A stretch of DNA of 64,000 nt from Bradyrhizobium barranii subsp. barranii. Lineage in GTDB: Bacteria; Pseudomonadota; Alphaproteobacteria; Rhizobiales; Xanthobacteraceae. Both the position numbers and the translations under genes were made by a program. The stretch's first letter is position 1; every line of letters begins with the position of its first letter. The stretch covers positions 2,711,501 to 2,775,500 of the forward strand of contig NZ_CP086136.1 in assembly GCF_017565645.3 (NCBI RefSeq), written 5' to 3'. Positions 17,305 to 27,347 of this stretch are shown one piece after another. The notes beneath the pieces are model-generated. The model was not told the origin of the DNA and ran no database searches. It saw nothing but the letters and a program-made list of their open reading frames with translations.

Positions 17305-18930
17305 ATGAACGCAAATTCCTCCCTCGCGCCGTCCGATCCTGAGTTCGACTACATCATCGTCGGCGCCGGCTCCGCCGGCTGCGTGCTCGCCAACAGGCTC
17401 TCTGCGAACGGCAAGCACAGCGTGCTGCTGCTCGAGGCGGGACCTAGGGATTCCAACATCTGGATCCACGTGCCGCTCGGCTACGGAAAGCTGTTCAAGG
17501 AGAAGACGGTCAACTGGATGTACCAGACCGAGCCGGAGCCTGAACTGAAGGGGCGGCAGGTGTTCCAGCCGCGCGGCAAGACGCTGGGCGGATCGAGCTC
17601 GATCAACGGCCTGCTTTATGTCCGCGGCCAGCACGAGGATTACGATCGCTGGCGCCAGCACGGCAATGCCGGCTGGGGCTATGACGACGTGCTGCCCTAT
17701 TTCAAGAAAGCCGAGAACCAGGCGCGGGGCGCCGATCAATATCACGGCGCCGGCGGGCCGCTGCCGGTCTCCAACATGGTCGTGACCGATCCGCTGTCGA
17801 AAGCCTTCATGGACGCCGCGGTCGAGACCGGTCTACCCTACAATCCTGACTTCAACGGCGCCACGCAGGAAGGCGTCGGCCTGTTCCAGACCACGACGCG
17901 CAACGGCCGCCGTGCCTCGACGGCGGTGGCCTATCTCGGACCCGCGAAGACGCGCAGCAATCTCAAGGTCGAGACCGAGGCGCTCGGCCAGCGCGTGCTG
18001 TTCGAGGGACGCCGCGCGGTCGGCGTCGAATATCGGCAAGGCACAACCGTGCGCCGGGCCCGCGCGCGCAAGGAGGTCGTGCTGTCGAGCGGCGCCTACA
18101 ACTCGCCGCAGCTCCTTCAGCTCTCCGGCGTCGGCCCTGCCGATCTCTTGCGCAAGCACGGCATCGATGTCGTGCTGGACGCGCCGGGCGTCGGCCACGA
18201 TCTCCAGGACCACATGCAGGTCCGCATCGTGATGCGCTGCTCGCAGAAGATCACGCTCAACGACACCGTCAATAATCCGTTCCGCCGCACGCTGGCCGGC
18301 GCGCGCTATGCGCTGTTCCGGAAGGGCTGGCTGACCATCGCGGCCGGCACCGCGGGCGCGTTCTTCAAGACCAGTCCGCGGCTCGCTTCGCCCGACATCC
18401 AGGTGCACTTTCTGCCGTTCTCGACCGACAAGATGGGGGAGAAGCTGCATGATTTTTCCGGATTCACGGCGTCGGTGTGCCAGCTCCGGCCGGAAAGCCG
18501 CGGGACCTTGCGCATCAAAAGCGCGGACCCGACCGTGCCGCCGGAAATCCGCATCAACTACATGTCGACCGAGACCGACCGCACCACCAATGTCGAAGGC
18601 CTGAAGATCCTGCGCAAGATCCTGAATGCGCCGGCGCTGAAGCCGTTCGTGGTCAGCGAGTACGATCCCGGCGCGAAGGTATCCACGGATGGAGAGCTGC
18701 TCGATTATTGCCGCGAGCGCGGCAGCACCATCTACCATCCGACCTCGACCTGTCGTATGGGCAATGACGCGCTGGCGGTGGTGGACCAGCGGCTGAAGGT
18801 GAGGGGGCTCGAAGGCCTTCGCATCGTCGACGGTTCGATCATGCCGGACCTCGTGTCGGGGAATACCAACGCGCCGATCATCATGATCGCCGAAAAGGCC
18901 TCCGACATGATATTGGAGGATGCGCGATAA
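17305..18930 (+). CDS. GMC-family FAD oxidoreductase (choline dehydrogenase-like)
   Basis: FAD-dependent alcohol dehydrogenase of 541 residues. The ADP-binding motif DYIIVGAGSAGCVLANRLS begins near residue 14, the GMC signature 1 region includes GKTLGGSSSINGLLYVRG, and the second signature GAYNSPQLLQLSGVGP is present. Catalytic His and Asn lie in STIYHPTSTCRMG and SGNTNAPIIMIAEK near the C-terminus. No signal peptide is visible. Substrate is an unidentified primary alcohol; betA proper is less likely because no betaine genes adjoin it. It follows a TetR gene and precedes hemC. Confidence 0.9.
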   Translation: MNANSSLAPSDPEFDYIIVGAGSAGCVLANRLSANGKHSVLLLEAGPRDSNIWIHVPLGYGKLFKEKTVNWMYQTEPEPELKGRQVFQPRGKTLGGSSSINGLLYVRGQHEDYDRWRQHGNAGWGYDDVLPYFKKAENQARGADQYHGAGGPLPVSNMVVTDPLSKAFMDAAVETGLPYNPDFNGATQEGVGLFQTTTRNGRRASTAVAYLGPAKTRSNLKVETEALGQRVLFEGRRAVGVEYRQGTTVRRARARKEVVLSSGAYNSPQLLQLSGVGPADLLRKHGIDVVLDAPGVGHDLQDHMQVRIVMRCSQKITLNDTVNNPFRRTLAGARYALFRKGWLTIAAGTAGAFFKTSPRLASPDIQVHFLPFSTDKMGEKLHDFSGFTASVCQLRPESRGTLRIKSADPTVPPEIRINYMSTETDRTTNVEGLKILRKILNAPALKPFVVSEYDPGAKVSTDGELLDYCRERGSTIYHPTSTCRMGNDALAVVDQRLKVRGLEGLRIVDGSIMPDLVSGNTNAPIIMIAEKASDMILEDAR

Positions 18931-18955
18931 ACATTGCGCTGAAAGGACATTCGAC

Positions 18956-19936
18956 TTGGCTACGCGACTGAAGATCGGCACACGCAAGAGCGCGATGGCG
19001 CTGGCGCAGACGGAAGAGATTGCGCGCCGCCTGACCGCCGCCATGCCCGATCTCGATGTCGAGATCGTCAAGTTCGACACCACGGGCGATCTCGACCAGA
19101 CCAGCAAGCTGCTGCCGCATGGCGGCAAGGGCGGCGCGTTCGTGGCGCAGATCCGCGTTGCCGTGCTCTCCGGCGAATTGCAGGCCGCGATGCATTCGCT
19201 GAAGGACATGCCCGGCAATGAGGACACGCCCGGCCTCGTCATCGGCGCTACGCTATCGCGCGATCCCCCGAGTGACGCACTGGTGCTGCGCGATGGCGTG
19301 ACGCTGGAAGCGCTGCGCCAGTCCCGCGGCAAGGGTTTCAAGATCGGCACCAACGCCGTGCGTCGCGCCGCCTATGCGCGGCGGCTGTTTCCTGATGTCG
19401 AAGTGATCCACTTCCGCGGCGCCGCTGACACCCGCGTCCGAAAACTCGACAATGGCGAGAAGCAGAAGTTGCCGGATGGCGGCGCGGTTGGTCCCGCCGA
19501 TGCGCTGATCATGGCGCGTTCGGGCCTCGACCGCGTCGGCCTCTCGCACCGTATCGCCTATGAATTCTCCGCGGCGGAGATGCTGCCCGCGGCAGGCCAG
19601 GGCATCGTCGCCGTGGAATGCGCCGCGCAGGACTGGCAGACGCGGCAGATCCTGTCATCGATCGACGATCCCTCTGCGCACGCTTCTGCCGATGCGGAGC
19701 GCGAGGTGCTGTGGGTGCTCAACGGCCATTGCAATTCGCCGGTGGCGGGTTTTTCGACCATCGCAGGCGATCAGATGTCGCTGACGGCGTCCGTGCTCGA
19801 CCTCTCCGGTAACACCATCATCGAAGCCTCGCACACGGGCCCCGCCAACCGCCCGCGCGAGCTCGGCCGTGCTGTGGGACTGGATCTGCTGGCGAAGGGC
19901 GCCGCCGAGATCATCGAGCGCAGCCGGCCGCGCTAA
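18956..19936 (+). CDS. hemC: Porphobilinogen deaminase (hydroxymethylbilane synthase)
   Basis: Joins four porphobilinogens into hydroxymethylbilane, the third common step of heme synthesis. The 326-residue protein begins LKIGTRKSAMALAQTEEIARRL, has the RRAAYARRLFPDVEV arginine-rich substrate region, and binds its dipyrromethane cofactor through Cys259 in NGHCNSPVAGF. A TTG start at 18956 with AAAGGA upstream gives a normal N-terminus; an ATG at 18920 would overlap the preceding gene's stop. hemE lies next, convergent, across an R1 repeat. Confidence 0.95.
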   Translation: MATRLKIGTRKSAMALAQTEEIARRLTAAMPDLDVEIVKFDTTGDLDQTSKLLPHGGKGGAFVAQIRVAVLSGELQAAMHSLKDMPGNEDTPGLVIGATLSRDPPSDALVLRDGVTLEALRQSRGKGFKIGTNAVRRAAYARRLFPDVEVIHFRGAADTRVRKLDNGEKQKLPDGGAVGPADALIMARSGLDRVGLSHRIAYEFSAAEMLPAAGQGIVAVECAAQDWQTRQILSSIDDPSAHASADAEREVLWVLNGHCNSPVAGFSTIAGDQMSLTASVLDLSGNTIIEASHTGPANRPRELGRAVGLDLLAKGAAEIIERSRPR

Positions 19937-19964
19937 ATTTTGAGAGCGCAGTACGTGCAGCATC

Positions 19965-20044
19965 CGTCATTGCGAGCGTAGCGAAGCAATCCAGGCTGTC
20001 ACCGCCGAGAGATTCTGGATTGCTTCGCTGCGCTCGCAATGACG
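19965..20044. repeat. Dispersed inverted repeat, family R1 copy 1
   Basis: 80-bp element with arms CGTCATTGCGAGCG...GAAGCAATCCAG and TCTGGATTGCTTCGC...CGCTCGCAATGACG, between the convergent hemC and hemE genes. Long near-perfect hairpin; could also work as a two-way transcript end. Other copies at 44390-44469 and 63836-63952, and a degenerate one at 40422-40481. Confidence 0.88.
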
Positions 20045-20054
20045 GCGCGGAGCC

Positions 20055-21089
20055 TCAGCCCCGCACGCGCTTCAGCATCTGCTCGACATGGGCGATCGGC
20101 GTTTCCGGCTGGATGCCGTGACCGAGATTGAAAATGAAGCGCCCTTGCGCAAAGTTCGCCAGCACGTTGTCCACCGCGCGGTCGAGCGCCGCGCCGCCCG
20201 TGATCAGCACCAGCGGATCGAGATTGCCCTGCACGGCGACCTTGCTCTGCACGCGCTCGCGGATGAAGGCCGGCTCGGCAGTCCAGTCGATGCTGACGGC
20301 ATTCACGCCGGTCGCTTCGACATAACCCGGCAATTGCGCGCCGGCCCCGCGCGGGAAGCCGATGATCTTCGCGTCGGGCACTTTTGCGCGCACGCCTTCG
20401 ACGATGCGCCGCGTCGGCTCGACCGACCAGCGCGCGAACTCGGCCGGCGGCAGCACGCCGGCCCAGGTGTCGAAGATCTGCAACGCATCGGCACCGGCCG
20501 CGAGCTGTGCCAGCAGATATTCGATCGAGTTCTCCACGAGCACGTCGATGATTGTCGCAAACGCCTCCGGATGCCGGTAGGCCATCATGCGCGCCGGCGC
20601 CTGGTCGGGCGTGCCCTGGCCTGCGACCATGTAGGTGGCCACCGTCCACGGCGCCCCGCAGAAGCCGATCAGCGCGGTCTTGGGATCGAGCGCACCGCGC
20701 ACGATTCCGAGCGCCTCGAACACCGGCTTGAGCTTGCCGAAGTCGGCGCGTGCGGCGAGTGTCGCGACTTTTGCGGGATCATCCAGCGGCTCCAGCCGTG
20801 GACCCTCGCCAACCTCGAACCGCACGGAACGGCCGAGCGCATAGGGGATCACCAGGATGTCGGAGAAGATGATCGCTGCATCGAAGCCGAACCTGCGGAT
20901 CGGCTGCTGCGTCACTTCGGCGGCAAGCTCCGGGTTGAAGCAGAGATCGAGGAAGCCGCCGGCCTTGGCCCGCACCTCGCGATATTCCGGCAGATAGCGC
21001 CCGGCCTGCCGCATCATCCACATGGGCGGGGTAGCCTGGCGCTGGCCGGAGAGCACGTCGATGAAGGGCTTTGTCGCAGACTGGGGCAC
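20055..21089 (-). CDS. hemE: Uroporphyrinogen decarboxylase
   Basis: Decarboxylates uroporphyrinogen III to coproporphyrinogen III in heme synthesis. 344 residues, close to family size. The N-terminal signature [17 protein letters not shown] is intact, followed by the [12 protein letters not shown] segment (substrate Asp), [16 protein letters not shown], and the C-terminal [12 protein letters not shown] motif. The GTG at 21089 has AGGA upstream and gives the usual short N-terminus; the frame stays open to 21161 without a ribosome site. It faces hemC across an R1 repeat. Confidence 0.95.
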   Translation of the reverse strand: MPQSATKPFIDVLSGQRQATPPMWMMRQAGRYLPEYREVRAKAGGFLDLCFNPELAAEVTQQPIRRFGFDAAIIFSDILVIPYALGRSVRFEVGEGPRLEPLDDPAKVATLAARADFGKLKPVFEALGIVRGALDPKTALIGFCGAPWTVATYMVAGQGTPDQAPARMMAYRHPEAFATIIDVLVENSIEYLLAQLAAGADALQIFDTWAGVLPPAEFARWSVEPTRRIVEGVRAKVPDAKIIGFPRGAGAQLPGYVEATGVNAVSIDWTAEPAFIRERVQSKVAVQGNLDPLVLITGGAALDRAVDNVLANFAQGRFIFNLGHGIQPETPIAHVEQMLKRVRG

Positions 21090-21119
21090 GGACGGTCCTA
21101 TCAAGATTGAGGTTCCTGA

Positions 21120-21413
<294 letters not shown>

Positions 21414-21601
21414 GGCCGACGTTCAGCGAGCGCCGGGGCGCTCGGTTTCCGATAGGGTCGCTAACGCATTGTTAGCGATCCAGCGACGCTCCAGTCCGTA
21501 GGAGTACGGGAAAACCCGCTTAACGCTGCGAATGTCGGCAAGCGTTTCAGGGTTCAATAACAGAAGCGGTGGAAGTTCCGGCGATCGGAGATTTCTGCCG
21601 C

Positions 21602-23506
21602 ATGACCGTCGCCTCACAAAGAGCCGGATGGAGCCGCCTGCCGTTGCGCGCGGCGGCGTTCGTCGTGCTCACTTGTGCGACCATCCTCGGCGTCAGCGGC
21701 TGGCGCGAATGGGCCGCGCGGGATGCCGTGCTCAAGGGCGCCGAGACCGAGATGGCGAATGTTGCGCGCTCGCTGACGCAGCATGCGGAGGACAGCCTCG
21801 ACCTGCTGGATTCCGGCGTCGTGGGCGTCGTCAGCCGGCTGGAGATGGACGGTGCCGAACCCGCCACGATCGCCAAGCTCAGGAATCTGCTGGAGGCACG
21901 CAAGAAGGCGATCGCGCGCATTCACAGCCTCGCCGTCATCGACGACCAGGGCAACTGGCTGACCTCGCCGGGCACGATCGGCTCGACGCTCAGCGACGAC
22001 GCCTTCTTTCGTCATCACCAGCTGTCCTCGAAACGGGAGCCTCATGTCGGCCATCCGGTGCGGAGCCAGCTCGATGGCGAATGGGTCGTCACCCTGTCGC
22101 GCCGCTTCAACAAGCAGGACGGCAGCTTCGGCGGTGTCGTGCTTGCGACCATCAGCGCGAACTATCTCGCGCATTTCTACGAGCAGTTCGAGCTCGGCCG
22201 CAACAGCTCCGTGTCGCTCGTGCATGGCGACGGCATGATCATCGCGCGCAATCCAAGCAACGACAGGTTCGTCGGCCGCAGCGTCGCCGACACCCCGCTA
22301 TTCCGCGACGCGAGCCTGCAGCAGCCGGGCGGCGCATACCATTTCAGGTCGCCGCTGGACGGCGCCGAGCGCGTCAGCTTCTTCAAGCGCTCTGGCCGTT
22401 ATCCGCTCGTCCTGCTTGCCATGGTCGACAAGGCCGAGCTGCTGGCGCCCTTGCGAGCCGCGGCGATCTCTCGCATGCTCTACGTGCTCGCCCTGGTCGT
22501 GCTGATCGCGGTCATCGGCGCGGTGCTGGTGCGGCAGTTGCAGCGGGGCCAGCGCATGGCCGCGGCCCTGGTCGAGAAAGAGGCGCATTTCCGCCTGCTC
22601 GCCGAAGGCTCCAGCGACATGGTGACCCGCATCGGGCTCGACGAGCGGCTGCGCTATGTCTCGCCCTCGTCGGTCCGCGTCGTTGGCTGGCGGCCCAATC
22701 AGCTGATCGGAACGCCGGCGCTCGCCGGCATCCATGCGGATGATCGGCCGCAGGTCCAGGCGCTCGTCGATGCCATGAAGCGTGGCGAAAAGGACGAGGC
22801 GCGCGTCACCTATCGCAACGCGCATCGGCAAAACTCGGAAGTCTGGCTCGAATCGACCATGCGGGTGACGCGCAAGGAAAACGGCAACGTCGACGGGGTG
22901 GTCGCGATCTCGCGCGACATCACCGAGCAGAAGAAGCTGGAAACCAGGCTCGAGACGCTCGCGATCGAGGACAGCCTCACCGGGCTCGCCAACCGCCGCC
23001 GCTTCGACGAACGGTTGAAGGAGGAATGGGCGCGCGCCTATCGCGACCGCTCCAGCCTGGCTTTGCTGATGATCGACGTCGATCACTTCAAGGCCTACAA
23101 CGACGAATACGGCCACCCCGCAGGCGATGCCTGTCTGCGCGTGGTGGCGAAGGTCATCGCGGCCGAGATGCAGCGCGCCGGAGATCTGGCTGCGCGCTAT
23201 GGCGGTGAGGAATTCGCCATGCTGCTGCCGAACACCGATGCCGCCGGCTGCGCGCGGATCGGCGAGCGGATCCGCCGGGCGATCCGTGAGGCGGGCCTCG
23301 TCCACAGCACCAATCACGCGTCGGGCTGCGTCACCGCTTCGCTCGGCGGCGCGGCCTGCCGGCCCGCGCTGGAACGCACCGCCGGCGTGGGCTCGCTCGT
23401 CGAGACAGCCGATCAGGCGCTCTATGCGTCGAAGCAGGGTGGGCGCGACCGCCTGATGATGTCGGTCGAGGTGGCGAGCCTGCTGCCGAAGGCGTCAGGG
23501 CTGTAG
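21602..23506 (+). CDS. Membrane sensor diguanylate cyclase (Cache-PAS-GGDEF)
   Basis: About 634 residues. A first transmembrane helix (about 18-35) and a second (about 290-312, MLYVLALVVLIAVIGAVLV) flank a periplasmic sensor resembling dCache/PDC domains. A PAS domain follows (about 325-455, EGSSDMVTRIGLDERLRYVSPSS) and then a GGDEF domain with active-site RYGGEEFAMLLP and LTGLANRRRFDE. No EAL domain is present, so it should make c-di-GMP. The ATG at 21602 is preferred; an in-frame GTG at 21569 is possible. It converges with slyX, 10 bp apart. Confidence 0.9.
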   Translation: MTVASQRAGWSRLPLRAAAFVVLTCATILGVSGWREWAARDAVLKGAETEMANVARSLTQHAEDSLDLLDSGVVGVVSRLEMDGAEPATIAKLRNLLEARKKAIARIHSLAVIDDQGNWLTSPGTIGSTLSDDAFFRHHQLSSKREPHVGHPVRSQLDGEWVVTLSRRFNKQDGSFGGVVLATISANYLAHFYEQFELGRNSSVSLVHGDGMIIARNPSNDRFVGRSVADTPLFRDASLQQPGGAYHFRSPLDGAERVSFFKRSGRYPLVLLAMVDKAELLAPLRAAAISRMLYVLALVVLIAVIGAVLVRQLQRGQRMAAALVEKEAHFRLLAEGSSDMVTRIGLDERLRYVSPSSVRVVGWRPNQLIGTPALAGIHADDRPQVQALVDAMKRGEKDEARVTYRNAHRQNSEVWLESTMRVTRKENGNVDGVVAISRDITEQKKLETRLETLAIEDSLTGLANRRRFDERLKEEWARAYRDRSSLALLMIDVDHFKAYNDEYGHPAGDACLRVVAKVIAAEMQRAGDLAARYGGEEFAMLLPNTDAAGCARIGERIRRAIREAGLVHSTNHASGCVTASLGGAACRPALERTAGVGSLVETADQALYASKQGGRDRLMMSVEVASLLPKASGL

Positions 23507-23516
23507 CTCATCATCC

Positions 23517-23735
23517 TTAATAATGCGGCGGGGGCTCGTTGGCGGGGCCCGGCGCATTCGTCTCGGCTTCCTGAAGTCGCTCGCCGAGCTCCGCGATCTT
23601 CCGCGTCAGCGCGTCGATCTGCTTCCATTGCGCGGTGATCGTCTGGTTGAGCGTCTCGATCGTATCGTCCTGATAGGCGATGCGTGTCTCCAGCGTGTCG
23701 ATGCGGTCGCCCAGCGTCTTGATGTCACTCGTCAC
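23517..23735 (-). CDS. slyX: SlyX-family coiled-coil protein
   Basis: 72-residue protein with a single predicted coiled coil (LGDRIDTLETRIAYQDDTIETLN...QIDALTRKIAELGERLQEAE) and a proline-rich tail ending PPPHY, the standard SlyX layout. Function unknown in the family. The GTG start at 23735 lies inside the last 11 bp of trhO, indicating translational coupling. A much longer frame upstream is antisense-like shadow of trhO. Confidence 0.85.
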   Translation of the reverse strand: MTSDIKTLGDRIDTLETRIAYQDDTIETLNQTITAQWKQIDALTRKIAELGERLQEAETNAPGPANEPPPHY

Positions 23736-24492
23736 GGTCGTGCCCCAATTCCTGTTCGCGTAGGCCCCGTTCGCGCAAGCCATGACCGAGTGCGACGCGC
23801 TCGTCGAATACAAAACATTCGCCGCGCCAGCGGCTCTGCGCCTCCGGCACCTCTTCCAGATATTTGAGAATACCGCCCTTGAGGTGATAGACCTCGGCAA
23901 AGCCGCGCGCGAGCAGATGCGCGCTCGCCTTCTCGCAGCGGATGCCGCCGGTGCAGAACATCGCGATCCTGCGATGCTTCGCCGGATCGAGCTGCTCGGC
24001 GGCAAAATCCTTGAACTGGCCAAAGCTCTTGATCTCAGGATCGACCGCACCCTCGAACGTGCCCATCGCCACCTCGAAGGCGTTGCGGGTGTCGAGCACC
24101 AGCGTGTCGGGTGCCGCGATCAGCGCGTTCCATTCGGCGGCCTCGACGTAGGTGCCGACCTGCCGCGTGGGATCGGCGGCCTCGTCGCCGAGCGTGACGA
24201 TCTCCTTCTTCAGCCGGACCTTGAGCCGGCCGAACGGCATCGCCTCGGCGGTCGAGAATTTCAGCTCGAGATTGTTCAGCCGGCCGCCGAACAGGGCGCC
24301 GTGCGCGAGCTCGTGGACGAAGGCGTCGATCGCCTCGGGCGCACCCGCAATCGTGCCATTGATGCCTTCCTGGGCGAGCAGCACGCTGCCCTTGAGCGCG
24401 AGGCCTGCGCAGAACGCGCGCAACGGCTCGCGCAGCGCGCGATAATCGGGCAGGGCGGCGAATTGGTAAAAGGCAGCGACCTTGTGGATCAT
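23725..24492 (-). CDS. trhO: tRNA uridine(34) hydroxylase, rhodanese-like
   Basis: TrhO (YceA) hydroxylates uridine 34 of certain tRNAs to 5-hydroxyuridine with O2. The 255-residue protein has the N-terminal acylphosphatase-like domain (VAAFYQFAALPDY, GSVLLAQEGINGT) and a rhodanese domain with the active Cys in MFCTGGIRCEKASAHLL, followed by VYHLKGGILKYLEE, both diagnostic. It overlaps slyX by 11 bp, suggesting a two-gene operon. Confidence 0.93.
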   Translation of the reverse strand: MIHKVAAFYQFAALPDYRALREPLRAFCAGLALKGSVLLAQEGINGTIAGAPEAIDAFVHELAHGALFGGRLNNLELKFSTAEAMPFGRLKVRLKKEIVTLGDEAADPTRQVGTYVEAAEWNALIAAPDTLVLDTRNAFEVAMGTFEGAVDPEIKSFGQFKDFAAEQLDPAKHRRIAMFCTGGIRCEKASAHLLARGFAEVYHLKGGILKYLEEVPEAQSRWRGECFVFDERVALGHGLRERGLREQELGHDRDE

Positions 24493-24714
24493 GGCGGCTC
24501 GTTTAGCAGGCGGCCGCCGCCCAGAAAACCCGCATGGCCCCGGACGGCAAAAGGTCTATACGCCCAGCGGATGGCAGCTATTTCGCTGGTATGCCAGCAT
24601 TGCCCCGGCGGGCCGGAATGTGTCATGTAGGCCCGGTTTTTCCGAGACGGCGCGCCCTCCGCGCCGACGGCCCAAGAGAGCCCCCCAAGAGAGCCCTGAG
24701 AGAGCAGAACTTCG

Positions 24715-26301
24715 ATGAGAAACTTCCATTTCCCCGGCAGGTCCACCGTCCACGCCACCAACGCGATGGTCGCGACCTCGCATCCGCAGGCCTCCCTGGC
24801 CGCGATCGAGGTGCTGCGCGAGGGCGGTACGGCGGTGGACGCGGCGGTGGCGGGTTCGGCGCTTCTCGGCGTGATCGAGCCGCAATCGACCGGCATCGGC
24901 GGCGACTGCTTTGCGCTGATCCAGCCGCGCGGCGAGGGCAAGATCATCGCCTATAACGGCTCCGGCCGGGCCCCGAAGGCGGCGAACGCCGATTGGTATC
25001 TCGAGCGCAAGATCAATTCCGTGCCGCTGACCTCGGCGCATGCGGTCTCGATCCCCGGCGTGATCGACGCCTTCGCGACCGCGCTGCGCGATCACGGCAA
25101 GTTCGGCTTCGACCGCCTGCTCCAGCCCGCGATCAAGGCGGCGGAAGAGGGCTACGTCGTCGCCCCGCGCATCGCCTTCGACTGGAAGAACCAGTTCGAG
25201 AAGCTGAAGGGTGGCACCAACACGGTGCGTTACCTGTTGCCCGGCGGCAAGCCGCCGGTCGCCGGCGACATCATCCGCCAGGCCGAGCTCGGCAAGACGC
25301 TGCGCGCGATCGCCAAGGACGGCCGCGACGCCTTCTACAAGGGCGCGATCGCGGAGGATATGGTCGAGACCCTCAGGGAGATCGGCGGCCTGCACACGCT
25401 CGACGATTTCGCCGCCCACACCACCGAGACGACGACGCCGATCGGTACCAACTACAAGGGTTACGACGTCTGGCAGTGCCCGCCGAACGGCCCGGGCGTC
25501 ACCGCGCTCTTGATGCTCAACATCCTGTCGCGGTTCGATCTGACCAAGTACGCGCCGCTCAGCATCGAGCGCTTCCATCTCGAAGCCGAAGCCGCGCGCA
25601 TCGCCTACATGAATCGCGAGATGCATGTCGCCGATCCCGAGCATATGAAGATCGACGTCGCCGAAATGCTCGCGAAGGGCTTTGCCGACGAGTACATCAG
25701 CAAGATCCGCATGGACGGTATGCTCGACCTGCCGAACGTCGCGCCGCCGATGAATCCCTCGACCATCTACATCACGGTCGTGGACAAGGATCGCAACGTC
25801 TGCTCGTTCATCAATTCGATCGCGCATTCGTTCGGCTCGGCGATCGTCTCGAACAAGACCGGCGTGCTGTTCCAGAACCGCGCCGGCGGCTTCCGCATCC
25901 AGCCCGGCCATCCCAATTGCATCGCCGGCGGCAAGCGCCCGCTGCACACGATCATGCCGAGCCTTCTCACGAAGGGTGGCCGCTCCGTGATGCCGTTCGC
26001 GGTGATGGGCGGACAGTACCAGCCGGTCGGCCAGACCCACGTCGTGACCAACATCCTCGACTATGGCTGCGACGTGCAGGAGGCGATCGACATGCCGCGC
26101 GGTCTGCACTACGAGGGCCAGTACCAGCTCGAGGACAGCGTACCTGCCGATATCGTCGAAGGCCTGAAAAAGCTCGGCCACAAGACCACCAGCGTGGTCG
26201 GCCCGCTCGGCGGCGCCCAGGCGATCTGGATCGACTGGGACAAGGGCACGCTCACCGGCGGTTCCGATCCGCGCAAGGACGGCTGCGCGCTGGGCTATTA
26301 A
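24715..26301 (+). CDS. ggt: Gamma-glutamyltransferase family protein
   Basis: Ntn-hydrolase expected to cleave glutathione or gamma-glutamyl amides after self-processing. 528 residues. Family motifs: SHPQASLAAIEVLREGGTAVDAA near the N-terminus, GSGRAP, SAHAVSIPGVIDAF, and the large/small subunit junction NPSTIYITVVDKDRN, where the Thr before Ile-Tyr is the likely nucleophile. Unlike classical GGT no signal peptide is seen, so it resembles cytoplasmic GGT-like acylases (YwrD type). Substrate therefore uncertain. Confidence 0.85.
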   Translation: MRNFHFPGRSTVHATNAMVATSHPQASLAAIEVLREGGTAVDAAVAGSALLGVIEPQSTGIGGDCFALIQPRGEGKIIAYNGSGRAPKAANADWYLERKINSVPLTSAHAVSIPGVIDAFATALRDHGKFGFDRLLQPAIKAAEEGYVVAPRIAFDWKNQFEKLKGGTNTVRYLLPGGKPPVAGDIIRQAELGKTLRAIAKDGRDAFYKGAIAEDMVETLREIGGLHTLDDFAAHTTETTTPIGTNYKGYDVWQCPPNGPGVTALLMLNILSRFDLTKYAPLSIERFHLEAEAARIAYMNREMHVADPEHMKIDVAEMLAKGFADEYISKIRMDGMLDLPNVAPPMNPSTIYITVVDKDRNVCSFINSIAHSFGSAIVSNKTGVLFQNRAGGFRIQPGHPNCIAGGKRPLHTIMPSLLTKGGRSVMPFAVMGGQYQPVGQTHVVTNILDYGCDVQEAIDMPRGLHYEGQYQLEDSVPADIVEGLKKLGHKTTSVVGPLGGAQAIWIDWDKGTLTGGSDPRKDGCALGY

Positions 26302-26368
26302 GGGCCGAGGGCTGGAAACGATTGCGTCGTTGCGCTAGACACCTTCCGCCTCAAACGGAAGGTCTCTT

Positions 26369-26833
26369 ATGCAGCGTTTCCAACGCGCACTCCTAGCCAT
26401 CATGTCGGCACTTGCGATCACCGTGATCGGCAGCGTGTCGACATTCGTTTACACCACGGCCTCGGCCCAGACCGCAGGAAAGACCATGACCACAGCTTCA
26501 GGCTTGCAGACCATTGATAGCGTTGTCGGCACCGGCGCCTCGCCGAAGCCCGGCCAGATCTGCGTGATGCACTACACCGGCTGGCTCTACGAGAACGGCC
26601 AGAAGGGCAAGAAATTCGACTCGTCGGTCGACCGTAACGAGCCGTTCGAGTTTCCGATCGGCAAGGGCCGCGTCATCGCCGGCTGGGACGAGGGCGTTGC
26701 CACGATGAAGGTCGGCGGCAAGCGTACGCTGATCATCCCGCCGCAACTCGGCTACGGCGCCCGCGGCGCCGGCGGCGTGATCCCGCCGAACGCGACTTTG
26801 ATGTTCGACGTGGAATTGCTCGCGGTGAAGTGA
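26369..26833 (+). CDS. FKBP-type peptidyl-prolyl isomerase, secreted
   Basis: 154-residue protein: signal peptide (about 1-33, cleaved near ASAQT), then one FKBP domain with [40 protein letters not shown] and [24 protein letters not shown], which includes the substrate-pocket aromatic and Tyr residues. Probably a periplasmic folding helper. GGAAGG lies upstream of the ATG. The convergent CsbD gene is separated by repeat R3 and a bidirectional terminator. Confidence 0.93.
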   Translation: MQRFQRALLAIMSALAITVIGSVSTFVYTTASAQTAGKTMTTASGLQTIDSVVGTGASPKPGQICVMHYTGWLYENGQKGKKFDSSVDRNEPFEFPIGKGRVIAGWDEGVATMKVGGKRTLIIPPQLGYGARGAGGVIPPNATLMFDVELLAVK

Positions 26834-26841
26834 GCCTACGT

Positions 26842-26928
26842 CGTCATGCCCGGGCTTGTCCCGGGCATCCACGTTCTTTCCTTCGTGCAGCCAAGACGTG
26901 GATGGCCGGGACAGGCCCGGCCATGACG
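26842..26928. repeat. Dispersed inverted repeat, family R3
   Basis: Element CGTCATGCCCGGGC-TTGT-CCCGGGCATCCACGT ... ACGTGGATGGCCGGG-ACA-GGCCCGGCCATGACG, two GC hairpins in mirror orientation after the FKBP stop. Intergenic, non-coding. Confidence 0.85.
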
Positions 26929-26950
26929 GATAGAGATCAGCGCAAAACAA

Positions 26951-26977
26951 AAAGACCGGCCTCGCGGCCGGTCTTTT
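26951..26977. terminator. Bidirectional intrinsic terminator
   Basis: GACCGGCC (26954-26961), loop TCGC, GGCCGGTC (26966-26973), flanked by an A-run on the left and TCTTTTC on the right, so it can end both the FKBP transcript (+) and the CsbD transcript (-). Confidence 0.85.
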
Positions 26978-26997
26978 CGCTTTCAGATTGACGCGCG

Positions 26998-27216
26998 TCA
27001 CTCCGCCGCGCGCTTTGCCGCAGCCGCGGCGCGATCGATTGCTTCCTTCGCGGCGTCCTTGGCGTCGCCCATGGCCTGCTGGCCCTTGCCCTTCACTTCC
27101 TGGACCACGCCTTCGCCCTTCAGGCGATCGGAACCGGTGGCTTCACCGATGCCCTGCTTGGCCTTGCCGATGGCCTCGTTGGCGGTGCCCTTGATCTTGT
27201 CGCTCGTGCTACCCAT
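26998..27216 (-). CDS. CsbD-like stress protein
   Basis: 72-residue, highly charged, helix-forming CsbD-family protein ([46 protein letters not shown] region). The family is stress-induced in many bacteria; biochemical function is unknown. The start at 27216 follows AAGGAG; the frame continues upstream into non-coding sequence. An EcfG-type promoter 31 nt upstream argues for control by the general stress sigma factor. Confidence 0.92.
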   Translation of the reverse strand: MGSTSDKIKGTANEAIGKAKQGIGEATGSDRLKGEGVVQEVKGKGQQAMGDAKDAAKEAIDRAAAAAKRAAE

Positions 27217-27247
27217 GAAACTCTCCTTCCAGTTGGCTCGCGAAAAC

Positions 27248-27272
27248 AACGCCTGCCGACTACGAGAGTTCC
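27248..27272 (-). promoter_or_regulatory. EcfG-type stress promoter for the csbD-like gene
   Basis: On the minus strand: GGAAC (27272-27268), 16-nt spacer, CGTT (27251-27248). Same spacing as the sites at 21149 and 51643. CsbD genes are plausible members of this regulon. Confidence 0.75.
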
Positions 27273-27347
27273 GATTTTGGGTATGGCTTGATAGGCCCGC
27301 TTTGGTTAGCTTGCCGCGCACGGAACCAAAAACAGAAAGCAAGTCCC